This document shows positions 1 to 6,584 of a DNA stretch of 10,034 bases, piece by piece. Each line of letters starts with the position of its first letter. The first letter of the stretch is position 1. The notes beneath the pieces are model-generated. The model was not told the origin of the DNA and ran no database searches. It worked only from the letters and a program-made list of their open reading frames with translations. Made by a program: the position numbers and the translations under genes. The stretch spans positions 1-10,034 of the forward strand of contig CAJLLB010000069.1 of the NCBI GenBank assembly GCA_905207425.1, in the 5' to 3' direction. The stretch comes from an uncultured Collinsella sp. (GTDB lineage Bacteria; Actinomycetota; Coriobacteriia; Coriobacteriales; Coriobacteriaceae).

Positions 1-449
1 GCCAGGACGCCTCGGCTGCCATTCGAACCCCGCAGGTTGACGCCAACGTGTCCAAGGTCTCGGCCTACCCGGGCGTGCGCGCCGCAATGCTCATCCATCA
101 GCGCCGTGCCGCAGAGGACCGCGATATCGTGGCCGAGGGTCGCGACATCGGAACCGTCGTGTTCCCTAACGCGCAGGTCAAGGTCTTCCTGACCGCCGAC
201 CCGCGCGAGCGCGCCCGTCGCCGTGTGCTGCAGCGTCACCAAAACGACGCCCAGCCGCTCACGTCCGAGCAGCTCGAGGCCGAGGTCGACGAGACCCTCG
301 ACGCCCTTAAGCAGCGCGACAAGCTCGACAGCAGCCGCGAGGTCGCCCCGCTCGTGCCCGCCGAGGACGCCGTGCACGTCGACTCCACCGCTCACACCAT
401 CGACGAGGTCGTTCGTATCATCGAGGACCTCATCAACCAAAGGAGGTAG
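1..449 (+). CDS. cmk: Cytidylate (CMP/dCMP) kinase, 3' part
   Basis: Transfers phosphate from ATP to CMP or dCMP, feeding cytosolic CTP/dCTP synthesis and recycling CMP released by phospholipid synthesis. The gene enters from the left edge; reading from base 3 gives 148 residues up to a TAG at 447-449. Bacterial enzymes have about 220-230 residues, so the N-terminal P-loop third lies outside the window. Visible family landmarks are AIRTPQV near the edge, the VRAAML..QRR helix, the nucleotide-binding stretch VAEGRDIGTVVFPNA (bases 129-173), the LID-like arginine cluster RERARRR, and the DSSREVAPLVPA segment, whose Asp and Arg match the E. coli CMP-contacting pair D185/R188. A GTG at base 48 is an internal Val codon, not the start. 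The last two codons (AGG AGG) double as the ribosome binding site of the next gene. In many actinobacteria cmk lies directly before der; here three genes separate them. Confidence 0.95.
   Translation, partial: QDASAAIRTPQVDANVSKVSAYPGVRAAMLIHQRRAAEDRDIVAEGRDIGTVVFPNAQVKVFLTADPRERARRRVLQRHQNDAQPLTSEQLEAEVDETLDALKQRDKLDSSREVAPLVPAEDAVHVDSTAHTIDEVVRIIEDLINQRR
441..446 (+). promoter_or_regulatory. Ribosome binding site AGGAGG for plsC
   Basis: A perfect AGGAGG forms the last two Arg codons of cmk, abuts its TAG stop, and sits 6 bases before the ATG at 453. It fixes the plsC start and implies that cmk and plsC are translated from one message. Confidence 0.85.
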
Positions 450-452
450 CCC

Positions 453-1181
453 ATGCGCCTGTTTAAGCAGACGCCCGAGGACTATTACAACGCCCCCTAC
501 GCCGAGTTCCCGGCGCTCATCCGCGGCACCGTTTTCGTGGTCATGGCAATCCTTTGGGCCTTCTCCAAGCTCATGTGGCGTTGGAAGGTCGAGGATGCCG
601 ATCTGCTGTTTGAGCGCCAGGACGGCCGCGGCAGCGTGGTCATCTGCAACCACACCTCGATGGCCGAGCTCTTGGCCGTGGAGACGGCGCTGTTCTTTGG
701 GGGGCGCCGCATTCGTCCCATCTTTAAGTCCGAGTTCGCCAAGAGCAAGATTGTGCGCTGGGCCTTTAGCCGCGTTGGCGGCATCCCCGTGGAGCGTGGT
801 ACTGCCGATATGAAGTGCCTGCGCGCCGCCCAGCATGCGCTGCAGCGCGGCGAGGACGTTCTGATCTTCCCCGAGGGCACGCGCATCCGCTCGCGCGAGA
901 TCAAACCCGAGGTCCACGGCGGTTTTGCGCTCATCGCCCAGATGGGCAAGGCACCTGTGAACCCGCTCGCCATCTGCGGCTGGTCCGACATCACGCCCGC
1001 GGGCAAAAAGATCATGCGTCCCAAGAAGTGCTGGATCCGCGCCGGCAAGGCCGTCTCGCTTTCCGACGCACCGGCTGGGCTTAAGCGCACGGAGCGCCTG
1101 GAATGGTTTGAGTCCGAGGCCATGAGCCGCGTCTACGCCATGCGAGACGACCTGTGCGCCGAGCATCCGGGCAGGTTCTAG
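453..1181 (+). CDS. plsC: 1-acyl-sn-glycerol-3-phosphate acyltransferase (PlsC/LPLAT family)
   Basis: Predicted to acylate lysophosphatidic acid to phosphatidic acid at the inner face of the membrane. The protein has 242 residues, the usual size. A hydrophobic segment at about residues 23-40 is likely the membrane anchor. The LPLAT blocks follow in order: NHTSMAE at 66-72 (block I), a substrate-binding stretch around 84-95, GGIPVERG at 109-116, FPEGTR at 139-144, and APVNPLAI at 167-174. Block I is unusual: the normal NHX4D has Glu (E72, codon GAG at 666-668) in place of the catalytic-dyad Asp, while His67 is intact. The start is set by AGGAGG six bases upstream. The gene sits 3 bases after cmk and 2 before ispH, and upstream of plsY and gpsA, which make its substrate. 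Paralogues of this family can prefer other lysolipids, so the exact acceptor is not proven. Confidence 0.88.
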   Translation: MRLFKQTPEDYYNAPYAEFPALIRGTVFVVMAILWAFSKLMWRWKVEDADLLFERQDGRGSVVICNHTSMAELLAVETALFFGGRRIRPIFKSEFAKSKIVRWAFSRVGGIPVERGTADMKCLRAAQHALQRGEDVLIFPEGTRIRSREIKPEVHGGFALIAQMGKAPVNPLAICGWSDITPAGKKIMRPKKCWIRAGKAVSLSDAPAGLKRTERLEWFESEAMSRVYAMRDDLCAEHPGRF

Positions 1182-1183
1182 CC

Positions 1184-2083
1184 ATGAGCGAGAACGTGAC
1201 GAACACCGCCGCGGCTGCGTCTGACCAGGCAAACGCGCCCACCATCGAGATCGCCGCCCACGCCGGCACTTGCTACGGCGTACAGCGTGCGCTCGATATG
1301 GCGCTGGCCGCCGCGCCGCAGGCAGGGGAGTGCACTCAGGTCCATACCTTGGGTCCGCTCATCCATAACCCCATCGTGGTGCGCGAGCTTGATGAGGCAG
1401 GCGTCGGTCTGGCCGACACCTTGGACGACGCCACATCCGGCACCGTGATTATCCGCGCCCACGGCGTGGTGCCGCAGGTCATTGACGCCGCTCGCGAGCG
1501 CGGCCTTACCGTGGTCGACGCCACCTGCCCCTACGTGAAGAAGGTTCATGTGGCGGCCGAGCGCCTGGTGCGCGAAGGCTACCGCGTGATCGTCGTGGGC
1601 GAGCCGGGCCACCCAGAGGTCGAGGGTATTCTAGGCCACGCCGGCAATGACGCGCAGGTCGTGAGCTGTGCCGCCGACGCCGATGCCCTGTCGCTCAAGG
1701 GCAAGGTGGGCCTCGTTGTGCAGACCACCCAGACCGCGCAGAACCTCGCCGAGGTCGTGGCCGCCATAACCCCGCGCGTGCAGGAGCTGCGTGTGATCAA
1801 CACCATCTGCGCCGCCACGAGTGAGCGTCAACAGGCAGCAGCCACACTTGCCAACCGCTGCGACTGCATGGTCGTGGTGGGTGGCAAGAACTCGGGCAAC
1901 ACCCGCCGCCTGGCGCAGATTTGCGCAGACGCCTGCGAGCGCACGTATCATATCGAGGAAGCTTCCGAGCTCCAGGCCGCGTGGTTTACCGACGCTCACC
2001 ACATCGGCATCACCGCCGGAGCCTCCACCCCGCAAGAACACATCGAGCGCGCCGTCACGCGCATCAAGGAGCTTTGCCGCTAA
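1184..2083 (+). CDS. ispH: 4-hydroxy-3-methylbut-2-enyl diphosphate reductase (IspH/LytB)
   Basis: Performs the last MEP-pathway step, reducing HMBPP to IPP and DMAPP with an oxygen-sensitive [4Fe-4S] cluster. The 299-residue protein has the three cluster cysteines: C30 in AGTCYGV, C115 in DATCPYV and C209 in NTICAATS. Substrate-site residues are also visible: H61 in LIHNP, H93 in RAHGV, H143 and the catalytic Glu E145 in GHPEVEG, TT at 181-182 in VQTTQT, S237-x-N239 in KNSGNT, and a Ser in GITAGAS. About 20 low-complexity residues (Ala, Asn, Thr) precede the first conserved strand. I chose the ATG at 1184, two bases after the plsC stop; an in-frame GTG at 1154 would add ten residues inside plsC. 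The Shine-Dalgarno is weak (GGCAGG around 1170-1175), so translation may depend on coupling to plsC. In many Clostridia ispH is fused to or followed by rpsA; no S1-domain gene follows here. Confidence 0.97.
   Translation: MSENVTNTAAAASDQANAPTIEIAAHAGTCYGVQRALDMALAAAPQAGECTQVHTLGPLIHNPIVVRELDEAGVGLADTLDDATSGTVIIRAHGVVPQVIDAARERGLTVVDATCPYVKKVHVAAERLVREGYRVIVVGEPGHPEVEGILGHAGNDAQVVSCAADADALSLKGKVGLVVQTTQTAQNLAEVVAAITPRVQELRVINTICAATSERQQAAATLANRCDCMVVVGGKNSGNTRRLAQICADACERTYHIEEASELQAAWFTDAHHIGITAGASTPQEHIERAVTRIKELCR
2066..2071 (+). promoter_or_regulatory. Possible ribosome binding site AAGGAG for the DUF512 gene
   Basis: AAGGAG inside the end of ispH lies 14 bases before the ATG at 2086, longer than the 5-9 bases usual here. 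No better site or closer start is visible, so coupling with the ispH stop (2 bases upstream) may carry initiation. Confidence 0.45.
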
Positions 2084-2085
2084 CC

Positions 2086-3528
2086 ATGGACCAGACCGTA
2101 CCCGCATACGCCGCCGAGGTGGCCGATTACGGGCGCAGCCGCGACCCCGAGCCGGGTGAAGGCGCGCTCGTTAAGAACGTGCGTCCCGAGTCGCCCGCAT
2201 GGGATGTGGGTATCGAGCCGGGCATGCGCGTGCTCACGGTCAACGGCGAGCAGCTCACCGACATGATCGTATGGCTCTGGGAGGCCGACGATGATACCGT
2301 CGACCTGGAGGTTTTCGATCCGCGCGACAACACCGTCACCTCCGTCGAGCTCGACCGCTTCCCAGGAGAGGACTGGGGCCTGGAATTCGATGGCCCCATC
2401 TTTGACGGCATGCGTACCTGCGTCAACGCCTGCGTGTTCTGCTTTATGACCATGCTCCCCAAGGGCGGTCGCTCCACGCTCTACATCCGCGACGACGACT
2501 ATCGTCTGAGCTTTTTGCAGGGCAATTTTGTTACGCTCACGAACCTCTCCGACGAGGACGTGCAAAACGTCATCGACCGCAATATGAGCCCCATGAACGT
2601 GTCGGTCCACGCCGTGAGCCCCGACGTCCGCCGCCGCATGATGGGCCGCAACGCCCAGCGCGGCATGGACGTACTCGAGGCCATCATGGCCGCCGGCATC
2701 GAGATTCACGCGCAGATTGTGTTGTGCCCCGGCATGAACGACGGCGAGGAGCTGGAAAAGACCCTGCGCTTTTGCGAGGAGCACGAGCAAATCACCAGCC
2801 TGGGCATCGTGCCGCTCGGTTTTACCAAGCATCAGAACCGTTTTAGCTGGTCCTACAGCGACAAGCCCGAGCTAGCGCGCGAGACCATTGCCATGATCCG
2901 ACCGTTCCAGGACCGCGCCTATGAGCGCTTTGGCCGCCACACCTTCCAGATGAGCGACGAGTTCTATCTGGACGCCGGCATCGATCCTCCCGAGGCAGAC
3001 TTTTACGACTGTTACCCGCAGTACTACGACGGCATTGGCATGATCCGCTCGTATCTGGACGAGACCGACGACGTGCTTGCCGCCGACGCCGAGCGTCTGG
3101 CCCGCGTCCGCGAGGCCATCGCCGCCCGTGGCCAGCACCTGCTGTGCCTCTCGGGCGCCAGCGCACGCGACACCGTGGCGCGCTTTGTGGAGTCGCCGCA
3201 TGGTCTCGGCGGCACTGTCACAGCCATCAAGAACCGCTACTTTGGCGGCAACGTGGACGTGACCGGCCTCATCGTCGCGTGTGACATTCTGGAGCAGCTG
3301 CCCCAAGATCTGTCGGGGTTTATGCTCTTTGTGCCTAAGCTCATGTTCAACGCTGACGGCATGACGCTTGACGAGTATCATCGTGACGATTTACTCGCAA
3401 GCCTTACCAGTCGCGGCGCCGAGGTTCATGTGGTGTCGACCATGCCGCATGAGCTGCTCGATACCCTAGAGCATATCCTTGGCATTATGCCCGCGGACCC
3501 TAACATTTCCACTGACCCTACCCATTAA
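2086..3528 (+). CDS. PDZ / radical-SAM-like / DUF512 protein of unknown function
   Basis: The function is not established for this family. The 480-residue protein begins with a PDZ-like domain (about 25-95, with SPAWDVGIEPGMRVLTVNG typical of such folds). A radical-SAM-like region follows, with C112-x3-C116-x2-C119 in TCVNACVFCF, a spacing able to bind a [4Fe-4S] cluster and SAM. Next come family signatures RDDDYRLSFLQGN (135-147) and ITSLGIVPLG (236-245), and the DUF512 tail with MSDEFYLDAG (289-298), YPQYYDGIGMIR (310-321) and VTGLIVACD (392-400). Relative to the consensus I remember (CRNKCxFCF, LPKGMR, QxENGVGM), this copy has VN for RN, GGR for GMR and YYDGIGM for ENGVGM. The ATG at 2086 is the first start after the ispH stop; a longer open frame back to 1921 overlaps ispH and is rejected. 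It is followed 10 bases later by der, the usual neighbour in Clostridia, which hints at ribosome or RNA biology but proves nothing. Confidence 0.9.
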   Translation: MDQTVPAYAAEVADYGRSRDPEPGEGALVKNVRPESPAWDVGIEPGMRVLTVNGEQLTDMIVWLWEADDDTVDLEVFDPRDNTVTSVELDRFPGEDWGLEFDGPIFDGMRTCVNACVFCFMTMLPKGGRSTLYIRDDDYRLSFLQGNFVTLTNLSDEDVQNVIDRNMSPMNVSVHAVSPDVRRRMMGRNAQRGMDVLEAIMAAGIEIHAQIVLCPGMNDGEELEKTLRFCEEHEQITSLGIVPLGFTKHQNRFSWSYSDKPELARETIAMIRPFQDRAYERFGRHTFQMSDEFYLDAGIDPPEADFYDCYPQYYDGIGMIRSYLDETDDVLAADAERLARVREAIAARGQHLLCLSGASARDTVARFVESPHGLGGTVTAIKNRYFGGNVDVTGLIVACDILEQLPQDLSGFMLFVPKLMFNADGMTLDEYHRDDLLASLTSRGAEVHVVSTMPHELLDTLEHILGIMPADPNISTDPTH

Positions 3529-3533
3529 AGGAG
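3529..3533 (+). promoter_or_regulatory. Ribosome binding site AGGAG for der
   Basis: AGGAG follows directly on the TAA of the DUF512 gene and lies 5 bases before the ATG at 3539. It decides for that start over an in-frame upstream start at 3479, which would add 20 residues ahead of the conserved beginning of Der. Confidence 0.85.
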
Positions 3534-3538
3534 AGCAG

Positions 3539-4873
3539 ATGAAACCTATCGTCGCCGTCGTCGGACGCCCCAACGTGGGCAAGTCCACGCTCGTTAACCG
3601 CCTGGCCCAGACCTCGGACGCCATCGTCCACGAGTCCCGCGGCGTCACGCGCGATCGCTCGTACCACACGGCCGATTGGAACGGCCGCGAGTTCACCATC
3701 GTCGACACGGGCGGCATCGAACCGCTCAAGAGCGATGACGTCTTCGCCACGTCCATCCGTGACCAGGCCCTCGCCGCCGCCGAGGAAGCCGACGTCATCC
3801 TGTTTGTGGTCGACGGCCGCACCGGCGTCACCGAGGAGGACGAGTCTGTCGCTCGCATGCTCAAGCGCTGCGACAAGCCGGTCTTTCTGCTGGTGAACAA
3901 GCTCGACAACCCCGATCGCGAGAACGACAGCATCTGGGAGTTCTATTCGCTCGGCATCGGTGAGCCCACGCCGCTCTCGGCCCTGCATGGTCATGGCACG
4001 GGCGACCTGCTCGACGATATCGTGGCCCTGCTTCCGGAGGAAGAGGACGAGGTCGCCGATGAGTTCCCCGACGCGCTGAACGTCGCCATCATCGGCCGCC
4101 CCAACGCCGGTAAGTCCTCGCTGTTCAACCGCATCCTGGGCGCCGACCGCTCCATCGTGTCCAACATTGCCGGCACCACGCGCGACGCCATCGACACCGT
4201 CGTGGAGCGCAACGGCAAGCACTACCGCATGGTCGACACCGCGGGCATCCGTAAGAAGAGCACCGTGTACGAGAACATCGAGTACTACTCCATGGTCCGC
4301 GGCCTGCGTGCCATCGACCGCGCCGACGTGGCGCTGCTCGTCGTCGATGCCTCCGTGGGCGTCACCGAGCAGGACCAGAAGGTCATGGGCTTGGCCATCG
4401 AGCGCGGCTGCGCCATCGTGGTACTGCTCAACAAGTGGGATCTGCTCGACGACGACCGCAAGCGCGAGGCCTGCATGGAGACAGTCGACCGCCGTCTGGG
4501 CGTCATGGCTCCCTGGGCTCAGTACCTGCGCATCTCGGCCCTGACCGGCCGTAGCGTCGAGAAGATCTGGGCGATGGTCGACGCCGCCGAGAAGACGCGC
4601 TCGCAGAAGATCAGCACCTCACGCCTCAACACGTTCCTCACCGACCTGCGCGAGTTCGGTCATACCGTGGTGGACGGCAAGCGCCGCCTGCGTATGCACT
4701 ATGTGACCCAGACGGGCGTCAACCCGCCGACGTTCACGTTCTTCGTCAACCACAGCGACCTGGTCAACGACACCTACCAGCGATACGTAGAGAACCGCAT
4801 GCGCTCGACCTTCGACTTTGCCGGCACGCCCATTCGACTCTTCTTTAGGAAGAAGGAGCAAAAGGATGCATAA
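3539..4873 (+). CDS. der: Ribosome biogenesis GTPase Der (EngA)
   Basis: Essential GTPase that binds the 50S precursor and promotes late large-subunit assembly. The 444-residue length is normal for the family. The first G domain has P-loop GRPNVGKS (9-16), DTGG (56-59) and NKLD (120-123). After an acidic linker (about 166-177, EEEDEVADE) the second G domain has GRPNAGKS (186-193), the G2 segment AGTTRDAID, DTAG (233-236) and NKWD (298-301). The C-terminal KH-like domain (about 355-437) ends with PPTFTFFVN, YVENRMRSTF and GTPIRLFFRKK. All GTP-binding motifs are intact in both halves. The loop before GKRRLRMHY reads LREFGHTVVD instead of the proline-rich stretch common in this family. The start follows AGGAG directly. 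The gene overlaps plsY by 8 bases, so the two are probably co-translated. Confidence 0.98.
   Translation: MKPIVAVVGRPNVGKSTLVNRLAQTSDAIVHESRGVTRDRSYHTADWNGREFTIVDTGGIEPLKSDDVFATSIRDQALAAAEEADVILFVVDGRTGVTEEDESVARMLKRCDKPVFLLVNKLDNPDRENDSIWEFYSLGIGEPTPLSALHGHGTGDLLDDIVALLPEEEDEVADEFPDALNVAIIGRPNAGKSSLFNRILGADRSIVSNIAGTTRDAIDTVVERNGKHYRMVDTAGIRKKSTVYENIEYYSMVRGLRAIDRADVALLVVDASVGVTEQDQKVMGLAIERGCAIVVLLNKWDLLDDDRKREACMETVDRRLGVMAPWAQYLRISALTGRSVEKIWAMVDAAEKTRSQKISTSRLNTFLTDLREFGHTVVDGKRRLRMHYVTQTGVNPPTFTFFVNHSDLVNDTYQRYVENRMRSTFDFAGTPIRLFFRKKEQKDA
4853..4858 (+). promoter_or_regulatory. Ribosome binding site AAGGAG for plsY, inside der
   Basis: AAGGAG within the last codons of der lies 7 bases before the ATG at 4866, which itself overlaps the end of der. 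It supports the short start of plsY over an in-frame ATG at 4818. Confidence 0.8.
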
Positions 4874-5549
4874 TCCGATTCTTCTGACCGCCATCTGCGC
4901 CGTGGTCTCGTTCTTTATCGGGGCGATTCCGTTTGGTCTGATCCTGGGCCGCGTGTTCAACCACACGGACATTCGTAAGGCGGGCTCCGGCAACATCGGC
5001 ACCACCAACGCCCTGCGCGTGGCCGGCCCCAAGGTGGCTGCGCTCACGCTGCTGCTCGACTGCCTTAAGGGCGCCATCTGCGTCCTTATCGCGCGTCCGC
5101 TCATTGCCGACTTGGGCTATGGCTTCCCCGTGAGCATTATGGCCCCCGGTGCCGCCGGCGACTGGATGCTCGGCGTCATCTGCCTGGCAGCCGTGTGGGG
5201 CCATATCTTCTCGCCCTACCTCAACTTCCATGGCGGCAAGGGCATCGCAGTTGGTCTGGGCGTCATCCTCGCCTGGTACTGGCCCATCGGACTTTCGCTG
5301 TTGGGCATGTTTATCGTGGCCGTCGCCATCACCAAGTTTGTGTCGGTGGGCTCGCTTGCCGCGGCCATCGGTCTTCCCATCGCTGCCTGCGCGGTCTTTC
5401 CGTACAGCAGCCTCGGACTTAAGTTTTGCATGGCGCTGATCGGCATTACTGTGGTGTGGGCCCATCGTGCGAACATCAAAAAGCTCATGACGGGTAAGGA
5501 GTCCAAGCTCTCGTTTACCAAGCGCGTCACCGAGCCCGACGTTAAGTAG
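4866..5549 (+). CDS. plsY: Acyl-phosphate:glycerol-3-phosphate acyltransferase PlsY
   Basis: Integral membrane enzyme that moves the acyl chain from acyl-phosphate (made by PlsX) to glycerol-3-phosphate, giving lysophosphatidic acid. The 227-residue protein is strongly hydrophobic with several membrane spans. The three signature loops are present: GSGNIGTTN (40-48), FHGGKGIAVG (121-130) and HRANIKKLMTGKESK (200-214). The region between spans at about residues 80-100 (ADLGYGFPVSIMAPGAAGDW) looks longer than in compact PlsY proteins of about 200 residues. The start at 4866 is chosen from its Shine-Dalgarno and because the first membrane span begins right after it. It overlaps der by 8 bases in another frame and is followed 9 bases later by gpsA, which makes its acceptor substrate. 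The plsY-gpsA pair is a known arrangement in Firmicutes. Confidence 0.97.
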   Translation: MHNPILLTAICAVVSFFIGAIPFGLILGRVFNHTDIRKAGSGNIGTTNALRVAGPKVAALTLLLDCLKGAICVLIARPLIADLGYGFPVSIMAPGAAGDWMLGVICLAAVWGHIFSPYLNFHGGKGIAVGLGVILAWYWPIGLSLLGMFIVAVAITKFVSVGSLAAAIGLPIAACAVFPYSSLGLKFCMALIGITVVWAHRANIKKLMTGKESKLSFTKRVTEPDVK

Positions 5550-5552
5550 GAG
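5548..5552 (+). promoter_or_regulatory. Ribosome binding site AGGAG for gpsA
   Basis: AGGAG shares its first two bases with the TAG stop of plsY and lies 6 bases before the ATG at 5559. Confidence 0.8.
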
Positions 5553-5558
5553 AGAGTC

Positions 5559-6566
5559 ATGAATGTTGCGCTGATTGGCTCCGGCTCCTGGGGAACCGCC
5601 GTCGCGGGCCTTGCCGCCGCGCGGGCCGAGCGCGTGACCATGTGGGCCCACAGCGAGCAGACGGCCGCCGGTATTAACGGCGAGCACCGAAACCCTCGCT
5701 ATCTGGTGGGCTACGAGCTGCCGGACAACGTGGTGGCAACGACCGAGCTCGCCCAGGCGCTCGACGGTGCCGATGCGATCATCTTTGCCGTGCCTTCGAC
5801 GCACCTGCGCGACGTCTGCCACCAGGCGGCGCCGTACATCGCGGACGAGACGCCGGTTCTGTGCCTCACCAAGGGCATTGAGCCCGAGTCCGGCCTGCTC
5901 ATGAGCGAGGTCATCGCCAGCGAGATCGGCAACGAGTCGCGCGTGGCGGCGCTCTCGGGCCCCAACCATGCTGAGGAAATCTGCCGCGGCGGACTTTCTG
6001 CCGCCGTCATCGCAAGCAAAGATCCGCAGATAGGGGAGACCTTTAAGGACCTGCTCCTATCCACGGCCTTCCGCATCTACCTGTCGCAGGACATGACCGG
6101 CGTCGAGGTTTGCGGTGCCATGAAAAACGTTATCGCCATCGTGTGCGGCATCTCCGCCGGCACCGGTGCCGGCGACAATACGCTTGCCCTTATCATGACG
6201 CGCGGCCTGGCCGAGATCAGCCGTCTGGTGCACGCCCGCGGCGGTCAAGCTATGACCTGCATGGGACTCGCCGGCATGGGCGACCTCATTGCCACCTGCA
6301 CCTCGGAGCATTCGCGCAACCGCACCTTTGGCTACGAGTTTGCCCACGGCGTGTCACTCAACGAGTATCAGACGCGCACGCATATGGTGGGCGAAGGCGC
6401 CGTCGCGGCCCGCAGCGTCAGCGAACTCGCCCGTTCACTGGGCGTAGACATTCCGCTCACCTTTGCCGTGGAGCAAACGCTCTACAACGGTGTTACTTTG
6501 GATAGGGCGCTCGAGATTCTTACCGACCGCGTACCCTCCCAAGAGTTCTACGGACTCACCGACTAA
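5559..6566 (+). CDS. gpsA: NAD(P)H-dependent glycerol-3-phosphate dehydrogenase
   Basis: Reduces dihydroxyacetone phosphate to sn-glycerol-3-phosphate, the backbone of phospholipids, in the cytosol. The 335-residue length is typical. The N-terminal Rossmann domain opens with the dinucleotide-binding GSGSWGTA (7-14). Further signatures are FAVPSTHLR (76-84), the catalytic LTKGIE with K105, SGPNHAEE (133-140), GAMKNVIAI with K189 (proton-donor Lys of the family), GTGAGDNT (201-208), and the C-terminal signature from GLAGMGDL through TSEHSRNR to FG (236-258). All key lysines are present. The substrate-binding domain ends with DIPLTFAVEQTLYNG, also standard. The product feeds PlsY, encoded immediately upstream, and then PlsC, encoded near the start of the same gene run. 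Confidence 0.98.
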   Translation: MNVALIGSGSWGTAVAGLAAARAERVTMWAHSEQTAAGINGEHRNPRYLVGYELPDNVVATTELAQALDGADAIIFAVPSTHLRDVCHQAAPYIADETPVLCLTKGIEPESGLLMSEVIASEIGNESRVAALSGPNHAEEICRGGLSAAVIASKDPQIGETFKDLLLSTAFRIYLSQDMTGVEVCGAMKNVIAIVCGISAGTGAGDNTLALIMTRGLAEISRLVHARGGQAMTCMGLAGMGDLIATCTSEHSRNRTFGYEFAHGVSLNEYQTRTHMVGEGAVAARSVSELARSLGVDIPLTFAVEQTLYNGVTLDRALEILTDRVPSQEFYGLTD

Positions 6567-6584
6567 CGCAGAAAGGCTTCCACC

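Noticed and set aside
699-704. Run of six G in plsC as a phase-variation tract
   Set aside because: The run is short, sits in ordinary Gly-Gly-Arg codons, and nothing else suggests switching of a core lipid gene.
1154-1183. GTG start giving IspH ten more residues
   Set aside because: It overlaps plsC, and the ATG at 1184 lies just after the plsC stop like the other starts in this run. Neither site has a strong Shine-Dalgarno, so the choice is not absolute.
1921-2085. Upstream extension of the DUF512 gene by 55 codons
   Set aside because: It lies inside ispH, is Arg/His-rich shadow sequence, and conserved protein begins only after the ATG at 2086.
3479-3538. Upstream in-frame start for der
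   Set aside because: The ATG at 3539 has AGGAG five bases before it and starts exactly at the conserved MKPIVAVVGRPNVGKS region.
4845-5969. Antisense open frame of 374 codons across plsY and gpsA
   Set aside because: Same artefact: rich in His, Arg, Gly and Asp, with no recognisable domain, fully opposite conserved genes and no plausible ribosome binding site considered convincing.
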